A stretch of DNA of 64,000 bases from DASTFY01 sp963813375 (GCA_963813375.1 CAWEYT010000008.1:186001-250000), one strand, 5' to 3'; numbered from the stretch's first letter, positions 41,589 to 51,091 are shown. Numbers and translations: made by a program. The notes: a model not told the origin generated them from the sequence alone.

Positions 41589-43139
41589 TCACTCGCCGTA
41601 CGCCTGCAGGGCCAGGTCGACGGCCGGGCTCATGACCTCGAACAGGAAGTTGGGGTAGACGCCGAGCACCAGGATGGCGATGAGGAGCGGCGTCCACGCG
41701 ATCCACTCCGGGAGCTCGACGTCGTGGATGTGCCCGTCGTGGGCGAACTCCTCGGTCGGCTCCCCGAAGGCCGTGCGCTGGTAGAGCCACAGCAGGTACG
41801 AGGCGGCCAGCACCGTGCCCACGGCGGCGATCACCATGTAGACCCGGAACACCTCGACATCGAGGCCGTCGACCGGGCTGTAGGCGGAGAGGATGGCCGG
41901 GAACTCGCCCCAGAAGCCGGCCAGGCCGGGCAGACCGAGCGAGGCCATGGCGCAGAACCCGAGGATCCACCCGAGGTACGGCGCCTGTTTGAGCATCCCG
42001 GACATCCGCCGGATCTCCAGCGTGTGGTAGCGCTCCTTCACGCTCCCGGCCACGAAGAAGAGCATCCCCGTGATGAGCCCGTGCGCCACCATGCCGAAGA
42101 TGGCCGCGTTGAAGCCGAAGGGCGTGAGCGTGGCGATGCCCAGCATGACGAAGCCCATGTGCGACACCGACGAGAAGGCGATGAGCCGCTTCATGTCCGT
42201 CTGGGCCAGGCAGCACAGCGCGCCGTAGATGATGCCGATCACGGCGAGGAGGCCGATCCACGGCGCCCACTCCTTGGCCGCGTCGGGGAGGATCGGGATG
42301 GCGATGCGGATGAACCCGTAGGTGCCCAGCTTCAGGAGGATGGCGGCCAGGATGACCGAGCCCACCGTGGGCGCCTGGGTGTGCGCATCCGGCAGCCACG
42401 TGTGGAACGGGAACATCGGCACCTTGATGGCGAAGCCGAGGAACATCCCGCCGAAGATCAGCAACGCGGTGGTGCGGGTGATGCTGTCGCTGTTGGCCAT
42501 CAGGTACTCGATGGAGAAGTTGCCGTCCGGCGCCGACGCCGCGCCGCTCTTGAAGAACAGCGCGATGAAGGACAGCAGCATGAACGCCGAGCCGAACAGC
42601 GTGAAGAGGAAGAACTTGAGCGACGCGTACCGCCGGTGCTCGCCGCCCCACACGCCGATCATGAAGTACATCGGGAGCAGGACGATCTCGAAGAAGACGA
42701 AGAACAGGATGAGGTCCTGCGCCACGAACGTGCCCGCCATACCGACCTGGAGGAGCAGGATCAGCATGAGGAAGGCCTTGGCGTTCCCCGGCTCCGGGAT
42801 GTGGTTCCAGCTGTAGACGATCACCAGCAGGGTGATGACCATCGTCAGGATGTAGAGCGGCAGGCTCATGCCGTCGCAGCCCATGATGAACCGGGAGCGG
42901 ATGGCGTCGATCCACGGCTCGTTGACGTAGAACTGCAGCGTGCCCGCCCGGTCGTAGTCGAAGGTGGCGAGGGTGACGACCCCGACGGCGGTCGTGGCCA
43001 GCGCGGTCAGCAGAGCCACCACCTTTTGGAGCCGCTCCTCGGTCCTCGGGATGAAGACCAGCACGACCATGCCCACCACCGGCAGGAAGACGCCGACGGG
43101 GAGCAGCCAGTCGTTGGCCGAATCGGTGAGGTAGACCAT
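41589..43139 (-). CDS. nuoM: Complex I subunit NuoM, cluster 1
   Basis: 516 residues, antiporter-like subunit. The catalytic glutamate region is FFVFFEIVLLPMYFMIGVWG; conserved FPFHTWLPDAHTQAPTVGSV, TDMKRLIAFSSVSHMGFVML, and GLPGLAGFWGEF. The C-terminus carries HDGHIHDVELPEW, a small His-rich loop. Start ATG 43139. Frame intact. Confidence 0.96.
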   Translation of the reverse strand: MVYLTDSANDWLLPVGVFLPVVGMVVLVFIPRTEERLQKVVALLTALATTAVGVVTLATFDYDRAGTLQFYVNEPWIDAIRSRFIMGCDGMSLPLYILTMVITLLVIVYSWNHIPEPGNAKAFLMLILLLQVGMAGTFVAQDLILFFVFFEIVLLPMYFMIGVWGGEHRRYASLKFFLFTLFGSAFMLLSFIALFFKSGAASAPDGNFSIEYLMANSDSITRTTALLIFGGMFLGFAIKVPMFPFHTWLPDAHTQAPTVGSVILAAILLKLGTYGFIRIAIPILPDAAKEWAPWIGLLAVIGIIYGALCCLAQTDMKRLIAFSSVSHMGFVMLGIATLTPFGFNAAIFGMVAHGLITGMLFFVAGSVKERYHTLEIRRMSGMLKQAPYLGWILGFCAMASLGLPGLAGFWGEFPAILSAYSPVDGLDVEVFRVYMVIAAVGTVLAASYLLWLYQRTAFGEPTEEFAHDGHIHDVELPEWIAWTPLLIAILVLGVYPNFLFEVMSPAVDLALQAYGE

Positions 43140-43146
43140 CGCTCTC

Positions 43147-45678
43147 CTAGACCACGATCACGAGGATGAGGGCCCCGACGGCCGCGGCACCGAACAGCAG
43201 CGCGCCGTAGAAGCTGACCTTGCCGGACTGGACGGGCCGCAGGGCCTCGCCCGAGCCCTCGGTGACGGTGCCGGCGCCGTTGACCACCCCGTCGACCAGA
43301 CCCTGGTCGAGGATGTCGTACGTCGCCTCGGCGGCCTTCACCGCGCCCTTGCCGACGCCGTTCACGATGCCGTCGATGACGTTCTGGTTGATCCAGTTCA
43401 TGGCGCGCGCGACCGGGCCCGAGATGCCGGCCACCACGCCCTGCTCGTAGAGGAAGTCGAGGTAGTACTTGTTGAACAGGAAGCCGTAGCCGGCCCGGGC
43501 GAATCGGTTGCGCTCGGTGAACCCGACCAGGCGGGCGTCGCGCCGGCCGTAGAGCGCGACGCACACCAGGCCGCTGAGCCCGATGCCGGCCAGGACGAGC
43601 AGGATCGACACCGCCGCCTTCGACCACGCGAACTCGGCGTGGGTGAGCTCGGGGGCGAAGCAGGCCGAACCCTCGGGCACCTCTTCGGCGCACCCCACGG
43701 CTTCGGCGGCCGTCTCTCCTTCCGCGGCCTCTCCCTCGGTGCCCTCGGCCGGGGCGGCGAGCACCAGCTCCTCGCCGGACTGCACGGCCTCGCCCTGCTC
43801 GTACAGCAGGGCGACGCCGGCGGGCTCCACCCACTCCTTGAACTTCTCGATGTTGAACGCCGGTGCCTGCAGGAAGCCGGCCACCAGCGCCCCGACCGCC
43901 AGGACGAGCAGCGGCACGGTGATCAGCCAGTTCGACTCGTGCGGCCCGCGGTGGTCGCCGTGATCCCCGTGATCATCGGCCCCATGGTCGTAGGTGCCGT
44001 GGTCCGCGCCATGGTCGTCGTCGAAGCCGGGGCCCTGCGGCGCCTCGCCCTCGGCCAGGGCGCCCTCGGCCGGCGTGTCGACCAGCTCGTGGCTCCCGAC
44101 GCTGGCCGCCACGACACCGGCGTCCACCAGCACGCGGTCGTCGTCCAGCTCGTGCTCCTCGTCCCCGTGCGCGACCAGACCCGCCGACGCCCCCCGCGGC
44201 TTGCCCAGGAAGGTCAGGTAGACGCACCGCGTCATGTAGGCGGCGGTGAGGAACGCGCCCGTCAAGCCGATGATCTGGAAGACGCGGTAGCCGTTGGCGC
44301 CCGCGTTGTCGATGATCTCGTCCTTGGAGAAGAACCCGGCCAGCGGCGGGAGCCCGGCCAGGGCCAGGGTCGAGATGACGAACGTCCCGAAGGTGATGGG
44401 CATCTTGCGCCACAGCCCGCCCATGTCCTTCTTCATGTCGAAGGAGTGGTGGGAGGCCGAGTGGCTCACCGACCCGGCGCCGAGGAAGAGGCAGGCCTTG
44501 AAGAAGGCGTGGGTGAAGATGTGGAACACGGCCGGGAGCCACGCCCCGACGCCGAGGCCCATCATCATGTAGCCGAGCTGCGAGACGGTCGAGTAGGCGA
44601 GCACCCGCTTGATGTCCACCTGCACGAAGGCCAGGAGCGCGGCGATGATGATCGTGATCCCGCCGATGACGGCGATCAGGTTGACGTCGGACTGGCCGAT
44701 CCTGAAGCCCTCGAAGAACACCGGGTACAGCCGGGCCACCAGATAGACGCCGGCCACCACCATCGTCGAGGAGTGCAGCAGGGCCGACACGGGCGTCGGG
44801 CCGGCCATGGCGTCCGGCAACCAGGTGTGCAGCGGGAACTGGCCGGACTTGCCGATGGCGGCGATGAAGAGCGCCACCCCGGCCCACAGCAGGACGGTCC
44901 GGCTGGCGTCGCCGGAGAGCGCCCAGCCGGAGATGGCGAAGATCGAGAACCCGTCGCTGCCCAGGTTCTCCTGCGCCCAGCCGTTGACGCTGAAGAACAG
45001 CACCGACATGCCGACGAGCAGGCCGATGTCTCCGACGCGCACCGTGAAGAACGCCTTCAGCGCGGCGCGGGCGTTGGCGTAGTCCTCCCACCAGTGCCCG
45101 ATCAGGAGGAACGAGCACAGGCCCATGATCTCCCAGCCGAGGATGAACTGGACCGTGCTCTCGGCGATGACCATGCACAGCATCCCGGCCGCGAACAGCG
45201 TGAGGGCCGAGAAGAAGAAGGTGAAGCGCCGGTCACCCTTCACGTACTCGATCGAGTACAGCTGGATCAGCATGGCGATCAGCGTCACGACGAACATCAC
45301 CGAGACCGACAGGCCGTCGATGTGGATGCCGAGCGTGAACTTGAAGTCGCTGACCTGCCACCACGTCCACTGGCGGATGACCGGGGGGACGAACGCGGCG
45401 ACCTCGTGGCCGGCCTCCTCCGCAGCCTGGGCCGGGACGATCGAGCGGCCGAACGCGGCCAGCGTGCCGAGCGCGCCCTCGTGCTCGGCGGCCGAGTAGT
45501 GGTCGACCCGCTGGATCCACTGGTAGACGGTGCCGCAGGCGATCACGAAGGACGCGGCCAGGGTCCCGAAGCCGATCTCCGCGCCCTTGAGCGGCATGCG
45601 CTTGCCGAACAGCAGGATGACGAAGTAGCCGACGGTCGGGATGACCGGGATCAGCCAAGCGTTCTCCAGGAACCACAC
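43147..45678 (-). CDS. nuoL: Complex I subunit NuoL, cluster 1, with acidic and His-rich insertions
   Basis: 843 residues, about 200 longer than usual. The antiporter core is normal (GWEIMGLCSFLLIGHWWEDY, FPLHTWLPDAMAGPTPVSAL, VDIKRVLAYSTVSQLGYMMM, LPPLAGFFSKDEI). After the core there is an acidic stretch and a His/Asp-rich run, DDDHGADHGTYDHGADDHG (about 43940-44025), and then a second Glu/Ala-rich loop (about 43670-43770). The lateral-helix region follows and then GYGFLFNKYYLDFLYEQGVV. The frame is open throughout and the hydrophobic parts are in the right order, so the insertions look genuine. Cluster 2 NuoL (639 residues) lacks the large insertions. Confidence 0.94.
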   Translation of the reverse strand: MWFLENAWLIPVIPTVGYFVILLFGKRMPLKGAEIGFGTLAASFVIACGTVYQWIQRVDHYSAAEHEGALGTLAAFGRSIVPAQAAEEAGHEVAAFVPPVIRQWTWWQVSDFKFTLGIHIDGLSVSVMFVVTLIAMLIQLYSIEYVKGDRRFTFFFSALTLFAAGMLCMVIAESTVQFILGWEIMGLCSFLLIGHWWEDYANARAALKAFFTVRVGDIGLLVGMSVLFFSVNGWAQENLGSDGFSIFAISGWALSGDASRTVLLWAGVALFIAAIGKSGQFPLHTWLPDAMAGPTPVSALLHSSTMVVAGVYLVARLYPVFFEGFRIGQSDVNLIAVIGGITIIIAALLAFVQVDIKRVLAYSTVSQLGYMMMGLGVGAWLPAVFHIFTHAFFKACLFLGAGSVSHSASHHSFDMKKDMGGLWRKMPITFGTFVISTLALAGLPPLAGFFSKDEIIDNAGANGYRVFQIIGLTGAFLTAAYMTRCVYLTFLGKPRGASAGLVAHGDEEHELDDDRVLVDAGVVAASVGSHELVDTPAEGALAEGEAPQGPGFDDDHGADHGTYDHGADDHGDHGDHRGPHESNWLITVPLLVLAVGALVAGFLQAPAFNIEKFKEWVEPAGVALLYEQGEAVQSGEELVLAAPAEGTEGEAAEGETAAEAVGCAEEVPEGSACFAPELTHAEFAWSKAAVSILLVLAGIGLSGLVCVALYGRRDARLVGFTERNRFARAGYGFLFNKYYLDFLYEQGVVAGISGPVARAMNWINQNVIDGIVNGVGKGAVKAAEATYDILDQGLVDGVVNGAGTVTEGSGEALRPVQSGKVSFYGALLFGAAAVGALILVIVV

Positions 45679-45685
45679 GGCCCGC

Positions 45686-45995
45686 TCAGCCCTTCATCTC
45701 GGACAGCTCGTCGAGCGCGATCGAGCGCCGGTTGCGGTAGATGAGCAGGACCAGCGCGAGGCCCACGCCCACCTCCGCCGCGGCGACAGCGATGATGTAG
45801 AGGGCGAAGGCGGAGCCGGCCGCCGCGCTCCTCGCCCGAGCGCTGGAGGGCGAAGGCCAGCAGGTTGAGGTTGACCGAGTTGAGGATCAGCTCGATCGAC
45901 ATCAGGACCAGCACGGCGTTCTTGCGCGCCAGCACCCCGTACACGCCGATCGCGAAGAGGACGGCGCCGAGCAGGAGGAACTGGTTGATCAGCAT
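45686..45995 (-). CDS. nuoK: Complex I subunit NuoK, cluster 1
   Basis: About 102 residues. MLINQFLLLGAVLFAIGVYG, the conserved glutamate in VLMSIELILNSVNLNLLAF, and the second in AAAEVGVGLALVLLIYRN after repair of one base near 45835. Ends DELSEMKG with TGA at 45686-45688. The break sits in a run of C/G. The 120-base gap to nuoJ is the longest in the cluster and contains GAAGCG repeats. Confidence 0.92.
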
Positions 45996-46116
45996 GGCGC
46001 GAGGGCCTCGACCCGGTGCGTCCGGCTCGTCCGGCGCACCGTTGCGCGCTCGACGCATTGCCGAAGCGAAGCGAGTAGGAGCCAGGCGAAGCGGAGCGGA
46101 GCATGGCGACGAGGAC

Positions 46117-46611
46117 TCAGTCCTTGCGGGCCAGGACGATGGCGCCGACCATGGCGGCGAGCAGCACGAAGGACAGCGCCCAGAACGGGATCAGGTAGGG
46201 CCCGAAGATGGAGTCGCTGACGTTCTGGACGGACTGGATGGCCGGATCCTCCGGCAGCTCGTCGTCGCCGAAGGCGTCGAGGAGGACGTAGACGAGGGTG
46301 CCCCCGAGCAGCAACGCCACGAGCAACGCGAGAGGCCAGCCCCGGTTGTTGAGGTCACGCTCCTTGCCGATCTGCGCGCGCGTGAGCATGGTGCCGAAGA
46401 TGAAGAGCACCATCACGGCGCCGACGTAGACCAGGACCTGGGTGATGGCGACGAACTCCGCCGCCAGCAGGATGTACTGCGCGGCGGCCCCGGCCAGCAC
46501 CAGCACCAGCCAGAGCGCGGCGTGCACGACGTTGTTCGACGTGACGACGCGGATCGCCCCGATGATCATCAGCGCGGCGATGATGCCGAAGGCGATGTTC
46601 TGGGCGACCAC
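46117..46611 (-). CDS. nuoJ: Complex I subunit NuoJ, cluster 1
   Basis: 164 residues with five helices: IAFGIIAALMIIGAIRVVTS, NVVHAALWLVLVLAGAAAQY, then FVAITQVLVYVGAVMVLFIF with the pi-bulge region VYVGAVMVL typical of NuoJ, and so on. The GTG at 46611 shares a base with the nuoI stop (TAGTG). Frame intact. Confidence 0.95.
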   Translation of the reverse strand: MVAQNIAFGIIAALMIIGAIRVVTSNNVVHAALWLVLVLAGAAAQYILLAAEFVAITQVLVYVGAVMVLFIFGTMLTRAQIGKERDLNNRGWPLALLVALLLGGTLVYVLLDAFGDDELPEDPAIQSVQNVSDSIFGPYLIPFWALSFVLLAAMVGAIVLARKD

Positions 46612-47103
46612 TACTTCTTGCCCTTCTTGTCCGCCCCGACCTCGAGCTCAGGCGCCTCCGGCACGGTCTCCATCCACTCGCCCAGCTTGTCCTTGTCGTG
46701 GAGGAGGTCGGCGATCCTGGGCTCCGAGTACTCGTACTCCGGGCTCCAGAACGAGCGCGTCGAACGGGCACACCTCGACGCAGATGCCGCAGTACATGCA
46801 CAGCGCGTAGTCGATGTCGAAGCGGTCGAGCGCCGACACCGTGCGGGGCTTGCCACCGGGCCGGCGGGGCGGAGCCTTCTCCTTGTGACCCTCGATGTAG
46901 ATGCACCAATCGGGGCACGACCGGGCACACAGCATGCAGACGGTGCAGTTCTCCTCCCGCAGCGCGATCACGCCGCGGGCCCGGATGGGCGGCGCCTCCT
47001 TCTCCCGCGGGTACTGCACCGTGTTGGCGCCCTGGGTGATGGTGCGGGCCATCGTGCCCAGCGTGACGCCGAGGCCCTTGATGACGCCGGGGACCTTGGG
47101 CAT
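46611..47103 (-). CDS. nuoI: Complex I subunit NuoI, cluster 1
   Basis: About 163 residues; carries clusters N6a and N6b in CTVCMLCARSCP and CMYCGICVEVCP and passes electrons toward NuoB. One base error near 46752 splits the frame after EVCPFDAL; the repaired sequence continues FWSPEYEYSEPRIADLLHD and ends GADKKGKK. Its start overlaps the nuoH stop. With no nuoG in this cluster, the electron input to NuoI is unknown. Confidence 0.93.
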
Positions 47104-48140
47104 CAGAACATCACCTTGAACACGGCCGTCACCATGATGTTGGCCAGGGCCAGCGGGATGAGGACCTTCCAGGCGAACCGCTGGAGCTGGTCCTCCCGGA
47201 AGCGCGGGTAGGTGAAGCGGATCCAGAAGATGATCCCGGCCAGCAGGACCAGCTTGCCCAGCAGGATCAGCGGCCCGAGGACGTTCATGAAGTCCTCGGT
47301 CTGGTCGAACCAGGCGCTCGGGAGGGCCCAGCCGCCCAGGAACAGGGTGGCGGCCACGGCGGCGAAGGCGCCGGCGGCGGCGAACTCGCCGATGAAGAAC
47401 AAGAGGAACCGGAAGCCCGAGTACTCCGTCATGTAGCCGGCCACCAGCTCCGACTCCGCGATGGGCATGTCGAACGGGGTCTGGGTGAGCTCGGCCTGGA
47501 TGGCGATCATGAAGATCATGAAGCCCAGGAACTGCGTGATGACGTAGGGGCTCCCGATGAAGTCGATCCCGAGGATCGCACCCTCGCTCTGGGCGGCGAC
47601 GATGCCCTGCATGTTCATCGTCTCGGCCTGGATGACGACGCCGACCACGGCCAGCACCATCGGGAGCTCGTAGGCGATCAGCTGGCCGGCGGCACGCAGG
47701 CCGCCCATCAGCGAGTACTTGTTGGCGCTGGCCCAGCCGGCCATGAGGATGCCGAGCACCGAGATGCTGGACACGGCCAGCACGTAGAAGACCCCGACCT
47801 CGAAGTCGGCGAACACCGCGTCGGGCCCGAAGGGCACGGCGACGTAGATGAGGAACACCGTGAGGACGACGACGTAGGGCGCCATGCGGAAGATCCGCAG
47901 GTCGGCGCCGGTCGGGCTGATGTCCTCCTTCTGGATGAACTTGCCGACCTCGGCGAAGAGCTGGAGCGAGCCGTACGGCCCGGCCTCCATCGGCCCCAGC
48001 CGGCTCTGCATGAAGCTCATCATCTTGAACAGGAACAGGTAGACGAGGGTGCCCGCCGGGAGGAGCACGACGAGCAGCACGCCGAGGACGCGCAGCAGCG
48101 ACTGCCCCCAGTACGGGATGCTGACGGCGAGGAGGCTCAT
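47103..48140 (-). CDS. nuoH: Complex I subunit NuoH, cluster 1
   Basis: 345 residues; membrane subunit that lines the quinone chamber. Conserved RLGPMEAGPYGSLQLFAEVG, KFIQKEDISPTGADL, QTPFDMPIAESELVAGYMTE and the final helix. Eight membrane segments. ATG 48140, 14 bases after nuoCD. Frame intact. Confidence 0.96.
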   Translation of the reverse strand: MSLLAVSIPYWGQSLLRVLGVLLVVLLPAGTLVYLFLFKMMSFMQSRLGPMEAGPYGSLQLFAEVGKFIQKEDISPTGADLRIFRMAPYVVVLTVFLIYVAVPFGPDAVFADFEVGVFYVLAVSSISVLGILMAGWASANKYSLMGGLRAAGQLIAYELPMVLAVVGVVIQAETMNMQGIVAAQSEGAILGIDFIGSPYVITQFLGFMIFMIAIQAELTQTPFDMPIAESELVAGYMTEYSGFRFLLFFIGEFAAAGAFAAVAATLFLGGWALPSAWFDQTEDFMNVLGPLILLGKLVLLAGIIFWIRFTYPRFREDQLQRFAWKVLIPLALANIMVTAVFKVMF

Positions 48141-48153
48141 CGCCCGCTCCCGG

Positions 48154-50058
48154 TCACCGGTCGATGTCCCCCAGGATGAAGTAGAGCGAAGCGAGGATGG
48201 CGATGATGTCCGGCACGTACACGCCCCGCAGCACCCACGACGCGATCGAGATGTTGTTGAAGCTGGCCGTGCGGATCTTCACCCGGAACGGTCCGATGTC
48301 GCCCCGGGAGACGACGTAGTAGCCCATCTCGCCGAGCGGGTTCTCGGTCGACACCCAGGCCTCCCCTTCGGGAACCTTGATGATGCGGGGGACCTTGGCC
48401 ATGATCGGCCCGCTGGGCAGCGAGTCGACGAGCTGGTCCACGATCTTCGTGGCCTCACGCGTCTCCTGGAGGCGCACCCACACCCGGGCGAACACGTCGC
48501 CGTCGGGATGGGTCCAGACCTTCCAGTCGCACTTGTCCCACGCCATCGGGAGCTGCTGGTCCCGCCGCAGGTCCCAGTCGACGCCCGAGCCCCGCAGGTT
48601 GGCGCCCGACAGCCCGTAGCTGAGCGCCACCTCGGGCGGGATCAGCCCGATGCCCCTGGTGCGGGCCTGGTAGATCTCGTTGCCGATCAGCAGCTCTTCC
48701 ATCTCGTCGCAGAAGCGCCGCATCTTCTTCATGACGGACTTGGTCTCGTCGATCCAGCCCTTCGGCAGGTCGTCCTTGAGACCGCCGATGCGGTCGAAGT
48801 TCGGGTGGAAGCGCCCGCCGGTCGCGCCCTCGATCAGGTTGAGGACGTACTCGCGGTCCCGGAAGGCGTAGAAGACCGGGGTCAGCGCACCGAGCTGGAC
48901 GCCGAGGTCGCCGAGGAACAGCGACACGTTGGCGATGCGCGACAGCTCGAAGAGGATCGTCCGGATGTACTGCGCCCGCGGTGGGGCCTCGACGTCCATC
49001 AGCTTCTCGCAGGCGAGGATGAACGGGACCTCGTTGGCGAAGCTGCCCAACCAGTCGATGCGGTTGATGAGCGTGGTGACCTGCGGGAAGGTGCGGACCT
49101 CGGTCAGCTTCTCGTACCCGCGGTGCATGTAGCCGGCCACCGGCTCGGCCCAGATGACCTGCTCCCCGTCGAGCCTGGCCACGATCCGCAGCGTGCCGTG
49201 CGTGGCGGGGTGCTGGGGCCCGATGTTGAGGGTCATGCCCTCGGTCTCGAGCTCGACGTTGACGCGCGCGTCGGCGGCCTGCCCGGCGATGTACCGGAGC
49301 TGGTCCCGATCGGTGACGGCCGTCATCCGGCCCTCGTCCTCGCGCGTCCGGCCGCCTCGCCCGCGGCTCGCCGCCTCGCCCTCGGCTGGCGCGGCCCCTT
49401 CGGCGTCAGGGTCGTCGAACTCGGCCGGCATCGGCTCGACGTCCACGATCCCCGGCCAGGGCTTCACCATCCGGGCCAGCAGCGGGAAGTCCTTGCGGAG
49501 CGGATGGCCCTCGAAGTCGGAGGGCAGGTAGAGGTAGCGCAGGTCGGGGTGCCCGAGGAACCTGATGCCGAACATCTCCCACGCCTCGCGCTCGTGCCAG
49601 TTGGCGCCGGCGTAGACACCGACCCAGGACGGCATCTCGGGCGTCTCCCCGTCGGCGACGTCCGGCACGTCCACCTTCAGGGTGAAGCCGAGGTGGCGGC
49701 TGGAGCTGGAGAGGCGGGCCAGGAGCTGGAAGCGCGTGTCGCCACCGCAGTAGCCCTGACGGGTCTCGGTCTCGCGCTCGGGCGGGGGTTCCGTGGGGTC
49801 GTCCTCACCCTTGCCGTACGGCGACGGCATCCAGTCCATCACCGAGAGGAAGCAGAAGTAGTCGAAGCCCAACGCCTTCGCGGCCTCGCCGACCTGCACC
49901 CACGCGTCGGTGCGGACGCGGACCCACAGGTCGTCGCCCGGCTTGTGCAGCGAGTCGACCAGCGCGTCGCCCAACGCCTCCTGCAGCTCGGCCAGCAGGC
50001 CCGACCGTGGATCTGCCGCGGCGTCGGCCGCGACCGGGAGCTCATCCGTTGACGACAA
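48154..50058 (-). CDS. nuoCD: Complex I NuoC-NuoD, apparently fused
   Basis: 634 residues in one open frame. Residues 1-210 are NuoC (NWHEREAWEMFGIRFLGHPD; HPLRKDFPLL). Residues ~215-245 are an acidic/Gly-Arg linker. From about 245 on it is NuoD (MTLNIGPQHPATHGTLRIV, MHRGYEKLTEVRTF, ending FILGDIDR with the terminal Asp-Arg conserved). Quinone-binding His in PQHPATHG is present. Fused NuoCD is known in E. coli, but actinobacteria normally have separate genes. An internal ATG at the MTAVTDRDQLRY segment (about 49323) could be a real nuoD start if a nuoC stop was lost to a base error. It overlaps the nuoB end by 17 bases. Confidence 0.93.
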   Translation of the reverse strand: MSSTDELPVAADAAADPRSGLLAELQEALGDALVDSLHKPGDDLWVRVRTDAWVQVGEAAKALGFDYFCFLSVMDWMPSPYGKGEDDPTEPPPERETETRQGYCGGDTRFQLLARLSSSSRHLGFTLKVDVPDVADGETPEMPSWVGVYAGANWHEREAWEMFGIRFLGHPDLRYLYLPSDFEGHPLRKDFPLLARMVKPWPGIVDVEPMPAEFDDPDAEGAAPAEGEAASRGRGGRTREDEGRMTAVTDRDQLRYIAGQAADARVNVELETEGMTLNIGPQHPATHGTLRIVARLDGEQVIWAEPVAGYMHRGYEKLTEVRTFPQVTTLINRIDWLGSFANEVPFILACEKLMDVEAPPRAQYIRTILFELSRIANVSLFLGDLGVQLGALTPVFYAFRDREYVLNLIEGATGGRFHPNFDRIGGLKDDLPKGWIDETKSVMKKMRRFCDEMEELLIGNEIYQARTRGIGLIPPEVALSYGLSGANLRGSGVDWDLRRDQQLPMAWDKCDWKVWTHPDGDVFARVWVRLQETREATKIVDQLVDSLPSGPIMAKVPRIIKVPEGEAWVSTENPLGEMGYYVVSRGDIGPFRVKIRTASFNNISIASWVLRGVYVPDIIAILASLYFILGDIDR

Positions 50059-50545
50059 CGGGAGTCCCCCTCCAGCGCTCGGCCATGTCCTCGTCCTTGA
50101 TGCGCTGCTGCAGCAGCACGATCCCCTCGAGCAGCGCTTCCGGGCGGGGAGGGCAGCCCGGGACGTAGATGTCGACCGGGATGATCTGGTCCACGCCCTT
50201 GGTCACCGAGTAGCTGTCCCAGTAGGGGCCGCCGCAGTTGGCGCAGCTCCCCATGGAGATCACGTACTTGGGGTCCGGCATCTGCTCCCACAGCCGGCGC
50301 ACGGCGGGCGCCATCTTGTCCGTCACCGTCCCGGAGATGACGACCAGGTCGGCCTGGCGGGGGCTGGCGGGGAGCGGGATGACGCCGAGGCGCATCACGT
50401 CGTAGCGGGGCGAGCCGAAGGCCGCGCCCATCTCGATGGCGCAGCAGGCCAGACCCCACTGGTACACCCACATGGAGTAGGAGCGACCCAGGTTGAGCAG
50501 CGTGGTGAGCGACTTGGGCAGCCGCCCCTTCTCGACCAGGCCCAT
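50042..50545 (-). CDS. nuoB: Complex I subunit NuoB, cluster 1
   Basis: 167 residues; holds cluster N2, the last electron donor to quinone. Ligands are the tandem cysteines in LACCAIEMG, then GSCANCGG and VPGCPPRPEALLEG. ATG 50545. Short N-terminus (MGLVEKGRLPKSLTTLLNLG), as usual. Confidence 0.97.
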   Translation of the reverse strand: MGLVEKGRLPKSLTTLLNLGRSYSMWVYQWGLACCAIEMGAAFGSPRYDVMRLGVIPLPASPRQADLVVISGTVTDKMAPAVRRLWEQMPDPKYVISMGSCANCGGPYWDSYSVTKGVDQIIPVDIYVPGCPPRPEALLEGIVLLQQRIKDEDMAERWRGTPVVVNG

Positions 50546-50592
50546 TCAGGCCGCCCGGGACAGCTGCTTCGGCTGTGCCTGCCGTGCCGTGC

Positions 50593-50958
50593 TCACACCC
50601 ATCGCAGCACACCCTTCTTCCAGGCGTAGACCAGCCCGAGCAGCAGCACGGCGATGAACACGCCCATCTCGACCAGGCCGAAGCCGGCGTATCGCTCCAG
50701 CTGCGTGGCCCACGGGAAGATGAACACCGCTTCGACGTCGAAGAGGACGAAGAGCAGGGCGAAGACGTAGTAGCGGATCTGGCTCTGCGACCAGCCGTCG
50801 CCCACCGGATCGACGCCGCTCTCGTACGGGATGTACTTCTGGGGCATCGGTCGGACGGGGCGCAGGAGGCCGCCGAGGGCCAGCAAGCCGGCCACCAGAC
50901 CGACGGCGACGACCATGAAGATGGCCACCGTGAGGTAGCTGCGCAGGAACTCCGACAT
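50593..50958 (-). CDS. nuoA: Complex I subunit NuoA, cluster 1
   Basis: 121 residues, three helices. YLTVAIFMVVAVGLVAGLLA, the ordered loop KYIPYESGVDPVGDGWSQSQ, then YYVFALLFVLFDVEAVFIFP and VFIAVLLLGLVYAWKKGVLRW. It is the first gene of cluster 1. A TACCCT box lies ten bases before the ATG; there is no good Shine-Dalgarno. Confidence 0.95.
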   Translation of the reverse strand: MSEFLRSYLTVAIFMVVAVGLVAGLLALGGLLRPVRPMPQKYIPYESGVDPVGDGWSQSQIRYYVFALLFVLFDVEAVFIFPWATQLERYAGFGLVEMGVFIAVLLLGLVYAWKKGVLRWV

Positions 50959-50968
50959 CGCGGACGGG

Positions 50969-50974
50969 AGGGTA
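50969..50974 (-). promoter_or_regulatory. TACCCT -10-like element before nuoA
   Basis: TANNNT on the minus strand, ten bases upstream of the nuoA ATG; would give a leader of about three bases. Probable promoter of cluster 1. No clear -35. Confidence 0.35.
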
Positions 50975-51077
50975 CTACGGCCCTGGAATCGCCTCACAAA
51001 CCCTGTTCCAGGCTGATCGCGCCGCCCGGCGGGCATCGTTCCGGCGCCCCAGGACCGGGCCGACGACCGGAGCTGGC

Positions 51078-51083
51078 TACGGT
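51078..51083 (+). promoter_or_regulatory. TACGGT -10 element before the flavoprotein gene
   Basis: TANNNT followed by CCGGAGCC and the ATG at 51092 (8 bases). Fits a leaderless transcript, although GGAG in the gap is too close to the ATG to serve as a normal ribosome site. Confidence 0.4.
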
Positions 51084-51091
51084 CCGGAGCC

